A DNA stretch of 31,937 nt from Methanobacteriota archaeon (GTDB lineage: Archaea > Methanobacteriota > Methanobacteria > Methanobacteriales > Methanobacteriaceae). Location of the stretch: positions 1 through 31,937 of the forward strand of contig JAEYQZ010000016.1 of NCBI GenBank assembly GCA_023409695.1, written 5' to 3'. The notes beneath the pieces are model-generated. The model saw only the letters and a program-made list of their open reading frames with translations. It had not been told where the DNA came from and made no database searches. Both the position numbers and the translations under genes were made by a program. Positions 9,001-16,375 of the stretch are shown here, piece by piece. The stretch's first letter is position 1; each line of letters opens with the position of its first letter.

Positions 9001-9483
9001 CTTATAATAAATGAACTGGTGACAAACAGCCTAAAACATGCATTTCCGGTAACCTGTGGTTACGGACCTGCAGATGGAACATCTGCCGATCCTGCAACCG
9101 TAGGTTGCAGGTTTGAAAATGAAAACCGGGAAAAATGTAGTTTTTTCGGCCCCAAAATCAAAGATTTTGAGGGATTTTCAATTCCGGTGGCCTCTGGCCA
9201 CGGACCAGCAAATCATAGATTTACCGGCCCCCATACTGCAGGTCATGACTCCAGTAAAATACAGATTGAACTTCACCAATTAAAAAATAGTTTAGTATTG
9301 ATAGTATCTGATAACGGTGTGGGCTTACCTGAAAATATAGATTTCAAAAACACGGAATCATTAGGGCTACGTTTAGTAAATAACTTGGTCAAACAGCTCG
9401 ATGGTACTATTGAACTTGATAGATCTGAAGGTACTAAATTTAAAATTATTTTTAAAGAATTAATATATAAAGAAAGGATTTAA
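6043..9483 (+). CDS. Multi-PAS sensor histidine kinase (HisKA_2 type) with palindromic insertion in its ATPase domain
   Basis: The 1146-residue cytoplasmic kinase has no membrane segment. Residues 1-120 form a receiver-like domain (KILVIGDEN, acceptor-like D55 in LILMDI, YLTDN, IRKQ). Six PAS domains follow, several closing with DITERK-type ends. The HisKA_2 dimerisation helix (EIHHRVKNNLQIISSLLSLQ) carries the phospho-acceptor H886. The HATPase has its N box at about 990-1001 (NELVTNSLKHAF), a G1 box VSDNGVGLP and a final GTKFKI. Between them residues about 1003-1070 are an extra segment (rich in G, P, H and C) not found in the paralogue at 10978, which has only a short turn there. The DNA of this segment is a string of perfect hairpins. 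Such kinases are abundant in Methanobacterium and usually lack dedicated response regulators nearby, as here. The activity of the altered ATPase is uncertain. Confidence 0.93.
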   Translation: MKNAKILVIGDENSATMSIKSKVKHLGYTVLAIESRGIKTMKDSGELKPDLILMDISRSENYIETSKIRKYFDNPIIYLTDNSDSQLLEKVQLASPVYIIRKQFSDCELKSTIETALYNYFKLKESDKNLNAFLNAVNEPAFLIDLKGNILFTNEYTEKTLGKVVDSNIYELLPRPIATYRKKYVEMAIKTKKITSFEDERYGKNYEYRIYPILDEKNEVFKLSVIGLDITERKLAENALKESEEKYRSIFQNSTDAIFLTHHDGSILDVNPAAEEMYGYTKDELRKLGRSGIVDIDDPRLHSSIAERASTGKFKSEFNSIKKDGRKFLTDVTGKLFTDGKGNKKGIIIARDITERKKIENELKENQRTFETLISNLPGVVYRCMNDPNWTMEFASVGCLELTGYQPEDLIMNKNVSYEDLIHLDDRQMVWDTIQKALKENKPFKITYRIITADLKEKYVWEQGRGIYSREGKLIALEGFITDITKRKKAEKLLQKSELYYRTIFENTGTAALIAGEDTVISLANTECENLSGYSKEEIEGKKSWIDFATQDEFERLINYHNLREINPDSVPKNYEIKLVNKQGDIRDVYVTIELIPYTKNRLISLLDITDKKRSRKALQESEVKFREIFNNANDMITVSELDENMMPGLFIEVNNVALEMLGYSKEEFLNMGPFDIVHPDMNAFLPKVEHEMSKNGYTRHESILIAKNGSKIPAEVATHFFKLQGKWVVLAISRDATERKKAEEKLRLASAYNRSLIEASLDPLVTIGSDGKITDVNNSTEIITGYLREQLIGTDFSDYFTEPEKAREGYQQVFKEGLVRDYPLEIKNKDGSITPVLYNASVYKDELGNVIGVFAAARDITQLKKAEENIKTSLEEKEILLREIHHRVKNNLQIISSLLSLQTGYTKDDETLNVLEESQNRVKSMAIVHEKLYSSENLVKIDFKDYIKDLTDSLFLTYKTKPDKVKLNKNIENIFFNINTAIPCGLIINELVTNSLKHAFPVTCGYGPADGTSADPATVGCRFENENREKCSFFGPKIKDFEGFSIPVASGHGPANHRFTGPHTAGHDSSKIQIELHQLKNSLVLIVSDNGVGLPENIDFKNTESLGLRLVNNLVKQLDGTIELDRSEGTKFKIIFKELIYKERI
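9049..9252 (+). repeat. In-frame cluster of palindromic hairpin modules inside the histidine kinase gene
   Basis: Perfect hairpins with 3-nt loops read along the strand: GTAACC/GGTTAC (9049-9063), GCAGATG/CATCTGC (9070-9086), CCTGCAACC/GGTTGCAGG (9091-9111), CAAAATC/GATTTTG (9143-9159), GTGGCC/GGCCAC (9187-9201) and AAATC/GATTT (9211-9223). Loops are TGT, GAA, GTA, AAA, TCT and ATA. The segment is about 204 bases, a multiple of three, and has no stop in the kinase frame. It is visibly more GC-rich than the surrounding gene. The fourth hairpin has the same GCCCC...GAGGG flanks as an intergenic hairpin near 10870. Confidence 0.85.
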
Positions 9484-9591
9484 ATCATTTTTTATAATTT
9501 AGAGAATGTTAAAAAGAAGATTATTGAAGGTCTAACTTTTAAGGAATTAATATACAAAAGAGAAAAAAACTACTGGTTTTTAGGATATATA

Positions 9592-9626
9592 CCTGGACAC
9601 TAAATGGAGGCACCATGGTGTCCAGG
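9592..9626 (+). terminator. Strong hairpin downstream of the kinase, possible terminator
   Basis: Arms CCTGGACAC (9592-9600) and GTGTCCAGG (9618-9626) pair perfectly. An inner ATGG/CCAT pair shortens the loop further. It lies about 110 bases after the kinase stop. A U-rich tract does not follow directly, so it may act in RNA stability rather than termination. Before it, the kinase frame stays open beyond the TAA for 39 codons (9484-9600) and repeats the kinase end motif FKELIYK. Confidence 0.4.
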
Positions 9627-9834
9627 CACTTAATATTTAAAATATAAATCAAAAGGGGATAGATCAATATCTAATAATATTGACCTAAATTAATAATGTA
9701 TGGTTTTACATATAAATTTTACGCTTTAAAATGTTAATACTGTTTTATATACAATTTTAAAAATTATAATACTTCTATATTAAAAAACAAGCCTAATTTT
9801 ATTATTTTTGCGAAGCCCTTGTTTTTAAAATATT

Positions 9835-9970
9835 TTAATTGTATAAATTAATATGCTCAGTTCTGCTACACTTTGGACCTATCCACATTTTCCAATCAGA
9901 GCGTAACTTTTTATATAATTTCCCCTGCAGATTTGCGACAATAGTCACATTTTCTAGTTTCATATTCCAA
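9835..9970 (-). pseudogene. Frameshifted mini zinc-finger protein gene
   Basis: On the minus strand a TTG at 9970 follows GGTGAAATC (9979-9971), a normal ribosome-binding site of this genome. Reading from it gives MEYETRKCDYCRKSAGEII and then a stop. The next frame continues with YKKLRSDWKMWIGPKCSRTEH and ends at a TAA at 9837-9835. Removing one base, for example from the GGGG run at about 9921-9924 (+ strand CCCC), joins both parts into a 44-residue protein with CxxC and a later C-x4-H, plausible for a tiny zinc protein. This could be a recent pseudogene, a sequencing error in a homopolymer, or programmed slippage. An ATG inside (second frame) would give a 42-residue alternative lacking the CxxC. 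Confidence 0.4.
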
Positions 9971-10424
9971 GATTTCACCTACAAAATATTATTAAATATA
10001 CTTAATTTCTTATGATTTTAATATGTATCAGGTCATTTACATTAACTATTATTCAAAAACAAATCAATAATTGCAAAAATATAGAGCAGTAAAAACAAAG
10101 AGTACTGCTTCTTTCAATTCTTTTTATAAATTAATGAGTTAATAATTCTATTTCTTGGATTACGTACTTAATTTAGTTTATTTTATTTTCAATAATCCTA
10201 TGTAATAAAACAGCATGTTGATATATGAGAAAAAACAAAAAAAAGAGTAGAATCTCAATAAATCAGATAATACTTTGATTGAGATTAATATATCTAAAAC
10301 AGGTTAAAATTTTCTGCTTCTGCGCAAAAATTAAAGCCTTATTAAAGTATAAAAGTATAAGTAAGTTGAATAGCAATTGTATCTAAAAAATAAAGGATTA
10401 AATTACACTATGGAGATGAAAAAA
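9971..10424. other. Gene-poor AT-rich stretch with two hairpins
   Basis: No coding sequence is convincing here. Two hairpins stand out. AGCAGTA/TACTGCT (10085-10109) is followed on the plus strand by a T-rich run, so it is terminator-like. AATCTCAAT/ATTGAGATT (10251-10286) has an 18-nt loop. The rest is low-complexity A/T sequence. The last 50 bases contain the leader of the next gene. Confidence 0.4.
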
Positions 10425-10772
10425 ATGAAAGAAGAAGTATTTTTCAGCAAAGGAATGCCCCATGTTAAAAAAGATTATCCGGACCTTTATGAAGCAATTG
10501 TACATTTAAATAATGCCACATATACCGGTAAAACCCTTGATTATAAAACTCAAAAGCTTATAGCCATAGCAGTAAATGCAGCAGCTTCAGATGATAGAGC
10601 AATACGAAAACAAATGGTAAGTGGAATGAAAGAACTCGGAATTACAAAAGACGAGATAATGGACGCTTTAAGGGTTGTTCTTTTAACTGCAGGGAAACCA
10701 GCGTTTACCAAATCAGTTGCAATACTGTATAAATTACTTGAAGACCCTGAAATGGTAAAGTGTATTAAATAA
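10425..10772 (+). CDS. Carboxymuconolactone decarboxylase (CMD/AhpD-like) family protein
   Basis: A 115-residue all-helical protein of the CMD family: LYEAIVHLNNATYTGKTLDYKTQKLIAIAVNAAASDDRAIRKQMVSGMKELGITKDEIMDALRVVLLTAGKPAF. The fold and length match small archaeal CMD proteins. The redox CxxC and proton-relay histidine of AhpD are absent at the expected place (AAASDDRAIRKQM), so peroxiredoxin-reductase activity is doubtful. The only cysteine is at the C-terminal end. Start 10425 is preferred because GGAG lies at 10412-10415, nine bases upstream. ATG 10410 and TTG 10377 are in frame but lack such a site. It is followed by a palindrome cluster and then a histidine kinase. Confidence 0.85.
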   Translation: MKEEVFFSKGMPHVKKDYPDLYEAIVHLNNATYTGKTLDYKTQKLIAIAVNAAASDDRAIRKQMVSGMKELGITKDEIMDALRVVLLTAGKPAFTKSVAILYKLLEDPEMVKCIK

Positions 10773-10789
10773 CTTTTTTTAAATCCGCT

Positions 10790-10884
10790 CGAAAATCGGA
10801 GATTTTCGGTGCTTGCAAATTGAAGATTTGCTGCCGTGAAAATTTTCAATTTTCACATGCCCCAAACACCCATGTGTTTGAGGG
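10790..10884. repeat. Palindromic hairpin cluster A (intergenic)
   Basis: Four hairpins lie in a row. They are CGAAAATC/GATTTTCG, loop GGA (10790-10808); GCAAATT/GATTTGC with one G-T pair, loop GAA (10815-10831); GTGAAAATT/AATTTTCAC, loop TTC (10836-10856); and CAAACAC/GTGTTTG, loop CCAT (10863-10880). The last is embedded in GCCCC...GAGGG and followed by a T run, so it could end transcription of the CMD gene. The first is nearly identical to a hairpin in the cluster at 29.5 kb. Confidence 0.85.
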
Positions 10885-10977
10885 TATTTTTTTTAATAAT
10901 CCCCTATTTATTTTTAATAAGATAATGATGCAGCTTAAAACCAATAAACTTATTTTAGAACGTACAAAAGAAAAATT

Positions 10978-12636
10978 ATGAATTTTCAGTATTCCCCCTA
11001 TGGCATTTTACTAATAGCAAGTGCATTCATTATTTTATCACTAGGTATTTACAGTTACAAAAAACGTTCATCTAAATTACATACTTACTTCATTTTTTTC
11101 ATGTTATCCATATTTTTATGGTGCCTTGGGGCAGGAATGGAATTTTTCAGCATTGCGATATGGGCGAAGGTATTCTGGGTTAAAATTACTTACCTGGGAG
11201 TAGCTACGGTTGCCCCTCTATGGTTTATATTCGTATTAAATTATACAAACTATGATAGATATTTAAAACCGATTCATATTAGGTTTCTTTTCATTATACC
11301 ACTTATTATTATAATTCTAGCATTTACAAATGAATGGCATAGATTACTATGGCCCAATATTATTCCAACCTCAAATCAGCCAGGAGCTATTTTAATTTAT
11401 GAACACGGCCCTGCTTTTTTCATTAACATGATCTACAGTTTTTCCCTAACTGTAATTGGGCTTATTATCCTTATTAAAACATTAATAAAGTCTTCCAGAA
11501 AGTATCGTCAACAGATTTTCATTTTAATAATGGTTGGGTTAATACCATTAATTTTCAGCAGTCTTTATGCATTCCACGTTCTTCCTATTGTGGGGTTGGA
11601 TTTCTCCCCATTTGCACTTGTTATAGCTGGGATGCTGCTCGCTTTAAGTATTTTCAGGTTTCATTTCCTGGATATTCTCCCAGTAGCTCATAAAATCCTG
11701 TTTAAAAATATGGTCAATGGCGTTCTGGTTTTTGACGATAATGAAAAGTTAATGGAAGTAAATTCAGCCGCCAGTATAATAGGCATAAGTCCGGATGATA
11801 TTAACAGAAGTGCAGATGAAGTTCTGGGTAAATTTGAAGAACTTAAATCAGTTTACATGGCACGTAAATCAGAATCAGAGGTATTTCTAGGAGAACCATT
11901 AAATCAATGGATTCAAGCTCAAATTACCCCTATCTACGATGATGAAGATATATTTCAGGGACATCTACTCATAATTCAAGATATAAATAAACGCAAAAAA
12001 CTTGAAGATGAATTAAAGAAATCACTGGAAGAAAAGGATCTGATGATGAAAGAAATTCACCATAGGGTCAAAAACAACTTCATGATTATACAGAGTCTCC
12101 TCCAATTACAATCAAGACATATAGACGAGGAAGATGTTTTAGAGATTTTTAAAGAGAGTCAAAATCGAATTAAATCAATGGCATTTGTCCATCAGCGTTT
12201 GTACCAGCACGATAACCTTAAAAAGATTAATTTTGGAGATTATCCTGAAACTTTAGCTTCAGATATTTTCAAAAGCTATGTTAGCAATCCAGATCAAATA
12301 ACATTAGATATAGATACTGAAGATGTTGAACTAGATATAGATACAGCTATTCCCCTTGGATTAATTTTAAATGAACTGATTTCTAACAGTTTAAAATATG
12401 CATTCCCAAATGGCAGAAAAGGCAGGTTAATGGTTAAATCTTATTTAAAAGACAATAAATACAGTTTAATAGTCAGTGATAACGGAATAGGATTCCCAAA
12501 AGAGTTAAATTATAAAAATTCAGATTCTTTAGGCTTAAAATTGATACACAGTTTATCTGATCAAATAGGGGCAGATGTTAAACTAGATACGACAAATGGA
12601 ACTAAATTTGAAATTACATTTGAAGTCAAAAACTAA
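10978..12636 (+). CDS. Membrane sensor histidine kinase with 7TM input, PAS and HisKA_2/HATPase
   Basis: The protein has 552 residues. The N-terminal 230 residues contain about seven hydrophobic segments of the HisKA_7TM type (ILLIASAFIILSLGIYSY at the start, LVIAGMLLALSIFRF at the end). A PAS domain (about 240-345) ends LLIIQDINKRKKLEDEL. HisKA_2 has EIHHRVKNNFMIIQSLLQLQSRH with acceptor H361, and the HATPase has N box LNELISNSLKYAF, G1 VSDNGIGFP and GTKFEI. It is the closest relative in the window of the 6043 kinase; its short loop FPNGRKGRLMVK shows what that kinase looked like without its insertion. There is no SD before the ATG, and ACTTATTTTAG lies about 25-30 bases upstream, so the transcript may be leaderless. 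Confidence 0.93.
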   Translation: MNFQYSPYGILLIASAFIILSLGIYSYKKRSSKLHTYFIFFMLSIFLWCLGAGMEFFSIAIWAKVFWVKITYLGVATVAPLWFIFVLNYTNYDRYLKPIHIRFLFIIPLIIIILAFTNEWHRLLWPNIIPTSNQPGAILIYEHGPAFFINMIYSFSLTVIGLIILIKTLIKSSRKYRQQIFILIMVGLIPLIFSSLYAFHVLPIVGLDFSPFALVIAGMLLALSIFRFHFLDILPVAHKILFKNMVNGVLVFDDNEKLMEVNSAASIIGISPDDINRSADEVLGKFEELKSVYMARKSESEVFLGEPLNQWIQAQITPIYDDEDIFQGHLLIIQDINKRKKLEDELKKSLEEKDLMMKEIHHRVKNNFMIIQSLLQLQSRHIDEEDVLEIFKESQNRIKSMAFVHQRLYQHDNLKKINFGDYPETLASDIFKSYVSNPDQITLDIDTEDVELDIDTAIPLGLILNELISNSLKYAFPNGRKGRLMVKSYLKDNKYSLIVSDNGIGFPKELNYKNSDSLGLKLIHSLSDQIGADVKLDTTNGTKFEITFEVKN

Positions 12637-12834
12637 ATTCAACAGCCAAATACTGTCTAAAAATTAAAAATAAATATAAGAACCTATATTTTATCTATTT
12701 ATAACTTAATAATAAATATAATCATTAAACAACATCTTTAACATTTTTTTATAAAAAAATAAACCATAATAATTTTTTAGAAAATTATAAATAATACATT
12801 ATACTATATAATTAATAAGTAAGGAGATAATCAA

Positions 12835-13068
12835 ATGGTAAAAGCAATAACTGCTGCATTAATGTCTTTAGTAATTCCAGGAACAGGCCAGATAGCATCC
12901 GGCGAAGTTAAAAAAGGAATAATATTTCTAGCCATTGAAGCCATATTATACATATTATTCCTCACAGTAAACCCGGGTATTGTTATTATATCAATCCTAT
13001 TTGCCATATATACAGCTTATGACGCATATAATGGAGCAAAATCCAGTTCACGTGCAGCTACAGTATAA
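12835..13068 (+). CDS. Small two-helix membrane protein, TM2-like
   Basis: This 77-residue protein has the pattern of TM2/DUF5683-like small membrane proteins. LMSLVIPGTGQIASGEVKKGIIFLAIEAILYIL is followed by a second helix, PGIVIISILFAIYTAYDAYNG. The PGxGQ...G...KG motif between or before the helices is the family signature. Function is unknown. A clear AAGGAGA ribosome-binding site lies seven bases before the ATG, and a TATA-like ATTATACTATATAATT lies about 25-40 bases upstream of that. It is a single gene with its own promoter, flanked by AT-rich gaps. Confidence 0.8.
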   Translation: MVKAITAALMSLVIPGTGQIASGEVKKGIIFLAIEAILYILFLTVNPGIVIISILFAIYTAYDAYNGAKSSSRAATV

Positions 13069-13216
13069 AAATATATTTTTAATCCTAAAACAACGATAAA
13101 GAGCATAAATTTAAAGAAAATTAATTTTTCAGTTTTTTTAATAATAAACTTATATCCTGAAATAAATAAAATCAATAATTACAGGATCATTTTAAATTTT
13201 CATTTAAAGCACAACC

Positions 13217-13262
13217 TTTTTATACTTACTTATTCTAATAATTGATCATCACCAACTGGTGA
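13217..13262 (+). promoter_or_regulatory. Promoter and 5' hairpin of the exosome superoperon
   Basis: TTTTTATAC (13217-13225) is a good TATA box about 105 bases before the L15e ATG. About 25 bases further on, where transcription should begin, lies a compact palindrome, TCACCA/TGGTGA (13249-13262). It would form a hairpin at the very 5' end of the mRNA or act as an operator. Which one cannot be told from sequence. Confidence 0.45.
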
Positions 13263-13326
13263 CAAACAACTTTTTTTGGGAAATAATCCCATGGATGTGG
13301 CGCAAGCTGAACAAAGAGGTGTTTTA

Positions 13327-13872
13327 ATGTATAAATATATAAGAGAAGCATGGAAAGATCCAAGCGATTCCTTCGTCAGAGAGCTTATGCAACAGAGAGC
13401 TCCACAGTGGAGAAGGGAAAGCGTAATTCAAAGAATAGACAGACCTACAAGACTTGACAGAGCAAGGTCTTTAGGATATAAAGCTAAAAAAGGATATGTT
13501 GTTGTAAGGACCCGAGTTAGGAGAGGTGGAAGAAGAAAAACAAGATTCACCGCCGGTAGAAAACCTAAAAGACAGGGTGTCAACAAAATAACCCCTGCAA
13601 AATCCATTAAAAGGATAGCAGAAGAAAGGGTAGCCAAAAAATACCCTAACTTAGAAGTTTTAAACTCATACTGGGTATGGGAAGACGGAAAATTCAAGTT
13701 TTTTGAAGTCATATTAGTTGATCCAAACAGTCCATCAATTAAAAATGATAAAAACATAAACTGGATCTGTGAAAACCAACACACAAGCCGTGCGCTTCGT
13801 GGGCTCACAAGTGAAGGTAAAAAGACCCGTGGACTTCGAGGAAAAGGTAAAGGCGCAGAAAAGGCAAGATAA
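13327..13872 (+). CDS. rpl15e: Large ribosomal subunit protein L15e
   Basis: The 181-residue basic protein starts MYKYIREAWKDPSD, the conserved L15e N terminus, followed by QRIDRPTRLDRARSLGYKAKKGYVVVRTRVRRGGRRK and the C-terminal HTSRALRGLTSEGKKTRGLRGKGKG. It is a component of the archaeal/eukaryotic 50S/60S subunit with no bacterial counterpart. Start 13327 follows GAGGTG. The frame is open upstream to a GTG-like codon at 13276, but that extension (MGNNPMDVAQ) is unrelated to the family. It is the first gene of the exosome superoperon, the position it holds in many archaea. Confidence 0.97.
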   Translation: MYKYIREAWKDPSDSFVRELMQQRAPQWRRESVIQRIDRPTRLDRARSLGYKAKKGYVVVRTRVRRGGRRKTRFTAGRKPKRQGVNKITPAKSIKRIAEERVAKKYPNLEVLNSYWVWEDGKFKFFEVILVDPNSPSIKNDKNINWICENQHTSRALRGLTSEGKKTRGLRGKGKGAEKAR

Positions 13873-13914
13873 GCCTTAAATTATTTTTTTTAGCAAAATA
13901 AAGGAAAAATATCC

Positions 13915-14337
13915 ATGATCCATAACATTTCATATCGTGTATTTGTTTATGGAACAGAAAATGATGAAAAGGTGAAAGAAGCAGTGAAAACTCTCTTTCC
14001 CAATTCTCATCCTCAAACTGATACTACAGAAGGCTATTTTAAGAATCCGGTTTTAATATTACACGATAAAATCACCAAAAATCGTGAAATTAAAGAATTT
14101 GTCGAGATATTAAAACAAATTGACGCTGCCAGTAAAAGACGACTTCGCAGTGAACTGGAAAATAAAATGGATGAGCGAGGAAATTTATTCTTAAGGTTTG
14201 ATAAACAAAGAGCTTATCTTGGAGATTTAAAAATAATTGAACATGGAGATGCCATTCACGTTAAAATAAATGTAGCTGCTTATCCTGCAAAGAAAGAAAA
14301 CGCAATTGAAGTTGCAAAGGATATTTTCGGTGTATAA
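13915..14337 (+). CDS. RNA-binding protein of the COG1325 exosome-associated family
   Basis: A 140-residue protein of the COG1325 family, predicted to have a dsRBD-like/RNA-binding fold and always found in this superoperon. Visible conserved parts are ISYRVFVYGTENDEKVKEA, EGYFKNPVLILHDKITK and FLRFDKQRAYLGDLKI, then GDAIHVKINVAAYPAK. A role in RNA processing with the exosome or RNase P is inferred from gene order; no activity is established that I know of. AAGGA precedes the ATG. The next gene begins two bases after the stop. Confidence 0.88.
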   Translation: MIHNISYRVFVYGTENDEKVKEAVKTLFPNSHPQTDTTEGYFKNPVLILHDKITKNREIKEFVEILKQIDAASKRRLRSELENKMDERGNLFLRFDKQRAYLGDLKIIEHGDAIHVKINVAAYPAKKENAIEVAKDIFGV

Positions 14338-14339
14338 TT

Positions 14340-15017
14340 ATGTTTTTTGATTTTCATGTTCACAATACTCAGTTAGCAGGCGAAGCCAAACGGCTCGGAT
14401 ACAACGGAATTGCACTTATACAATCTTCAAGGAATTATAATAAACCAGATAACATCAACCCCCAAGATAATTTCAACGTCTGGAACGGTGTTGAAATTTA
14501 TGCAAAAAATCCAGATGACTTAAGAAAAAAGGTTCAAAAATTTAGAGAACGCAGCGACGTTGTGATAGTAAACGGCGGAGATATAAAAATAAATAGAGCC
14601 GCATGTGAAGATCCGCGGGTCGATATACTGGCACATCCCTACAAAAATAGGAGAGACAGTGGAATAAACCATGTACTTGCAAAGAAAGCCTCAGAAAATA
14701 ATGTTGCGATTGAACTCAGCATTAATCCTATGATTAAAACACGTTTATCACTAAGAGCAAAAATTCTAAGTCAATTCAGGCAAATTCTTAAGCTACAGCG
14801 AAAATTCAAATTTCCATTAATAATTACAAGTAATGCTTACTCCATATATGATCTCAGGACCCCTGAAGATATAATTGCATTTGCAGGCTGTCTGGAGATG
14901 ACTCATGAAGAAATTATAAGTTCTTTATCTAAAAATCCGGCAGATATAATAAAACGAAGCATGATACGGAAAAATGTGATAGTACAAGGGGCTAGAACTA
15001 TAGAACAGGGTGATTAA
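14340..15017 (+). CDS. rnp3: RNase P protein subunit Rpp30 (Rnp3)
   Basis: A 225-residue TIM-barrel-like protein related to the PHP superfamily. FFDFHVHNTQ at the start, RLGYNGIALIQSS, DILAHPY, NVAIELSIN and ITSNAYSIYDLRTPEDIIAFA are Rpp30 landmarks. It is one of the four to five proteins that assist the RNase P RNA in 5' maturation of pre-tRNA, and binds Pop5, whose gene follows directly. The Pop5 SD (GGTGAT) lies inside the 3' end of this gene, indicating coupled translation. Confidence 0.95.
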   Translation: MFFDFHVHNTQLAGEAKRLGYNGIALIQSSRNYNKPDNINPQDNFNVWNGVEIYAKNPDDLRKKVQKFRERSDVVIVNGGDIKINRAACEDPRVDILAHPYKNRRDSGINHVLAKKASENNVAIELSINPMIKTRLSLRAKILSQFRQILKLQRKFKFPLIITSNAYSIYDLRTPEDIIAFAGCLEMTHEEIISSLSKNPADIIKRSMIRKNVIVQGARTIEQGD

Positions 15018-15018
15018 G

Positions 15019-15390
15019 ATGAAACTTAAAATACTGCCCCCTACACTTAGAAATGATAAAAGATACATCTCATTTGAAGCTATATCAGAAGTACCTTTAA
15101 GTAAAGAAGATGTGATCTCGCTGGTATGGGAAGCTTCATTGAATTTCCACGGTGAATGCAAGACAAGCAAATTTGATCTGTGGGTTATGAGGGTCTGGCC
15201 AGTTAAATCATCTGATGATAGAAACATAATTAAAGGGATCCTTCAGTGCAATAGAAGTGAAGTAAGTTCAGTAAGAGCAGCGATCTTACTTGTAAATAAA
15301 TTTAAAGGCAAACGAGTAGTCTTTCATACCATCGGTATTTCCGGAACAATCAAAGCCGGAATAAAAAAGTTTATTAAACTAGAAAAATAA
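15019..15390 (+). CDS. rnp2: RNase P protein subunit Pop5 (Rnp2)
   Basis: A 123-residue RRM-like subunit of archaeal RNase P: LKILPPTLRNDKRYISFEAISE, then CKTSKFDLWVMRVWPVK, GILQCNRSEVSSVRAAILLV and TIGISGTIKAGIKKFI, all typical of Pop5. The start is set at ATG 15019 because GGTGAT (15009-15014) is its SD. An in-frame GTG at 15010 lies inside that SD. Pop5 and Rpp30 form the core heterotetramer that acts on the catalytic RNA domain. About 200 bases of non-coding AT-rich sequence follow, holding the psmA promoter. Confidence 0.95.
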   Translation: MKLKILPPTLRNDKRYISFEAISEVPLSKEDVISLVWEASLNFHGECKTSKFDLWVMRVWPVKSSDDRNIIKGILQCNRSEVSSVRAAILLVNKFKGKRVVFHTIGISGTIKAGIKKFIKLEK

Positions 15391-15598
15391 CATAAATAAA
15401 TAGTTTTTAATTTAAATCTGAATTCGTTTAAATTCGCTATTATTACCCTTTTAACTTATATCTAAAACTGAATTTAAATGAGTAGTTTTAATTAATTTAA
15501 TAAATAAATACATATAAGTAAAGTATTAAATCTAGTATAAGTTATATTTAGAAATCAAATTCATTTAGTAAATCGAAAAATAATAGAGAGGTATATAT

Positions 15599-16372
<774 letters not shown>

Positions 16373-16375
16373 AAA

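Noticed and set aside
9592..10424. Transposon or insertion-sequence remnant in the gene-poor gap
   Set aside because: There are no transposase-like reading frames and no paired terminal repeats with target duplication, only isolated hairpins and the mini zinc-finger frame.
10790..10884. Ordinary intrinsic terminator
   Set aside because: A single terminator does not explain four consecutive hairpins with shared modules at distant loci and inside a coding region, although the last hairpin plus its T run may terminate transcription.
13276..13326. Upstream extension of L15e (MGNNPMDVAQAEQRGVL)
   Set aside because: The conserved N terminus MYKYIREAW begins at 13327 behind GAGGTG; the extension is leader sequence.
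15010..15018. GTG at 15010 as the Pop5 start
   Set aside because: It lies inside the GGTGAT that serves ATG 15019, and the family N terminus begins at MKLKILPPTLR.
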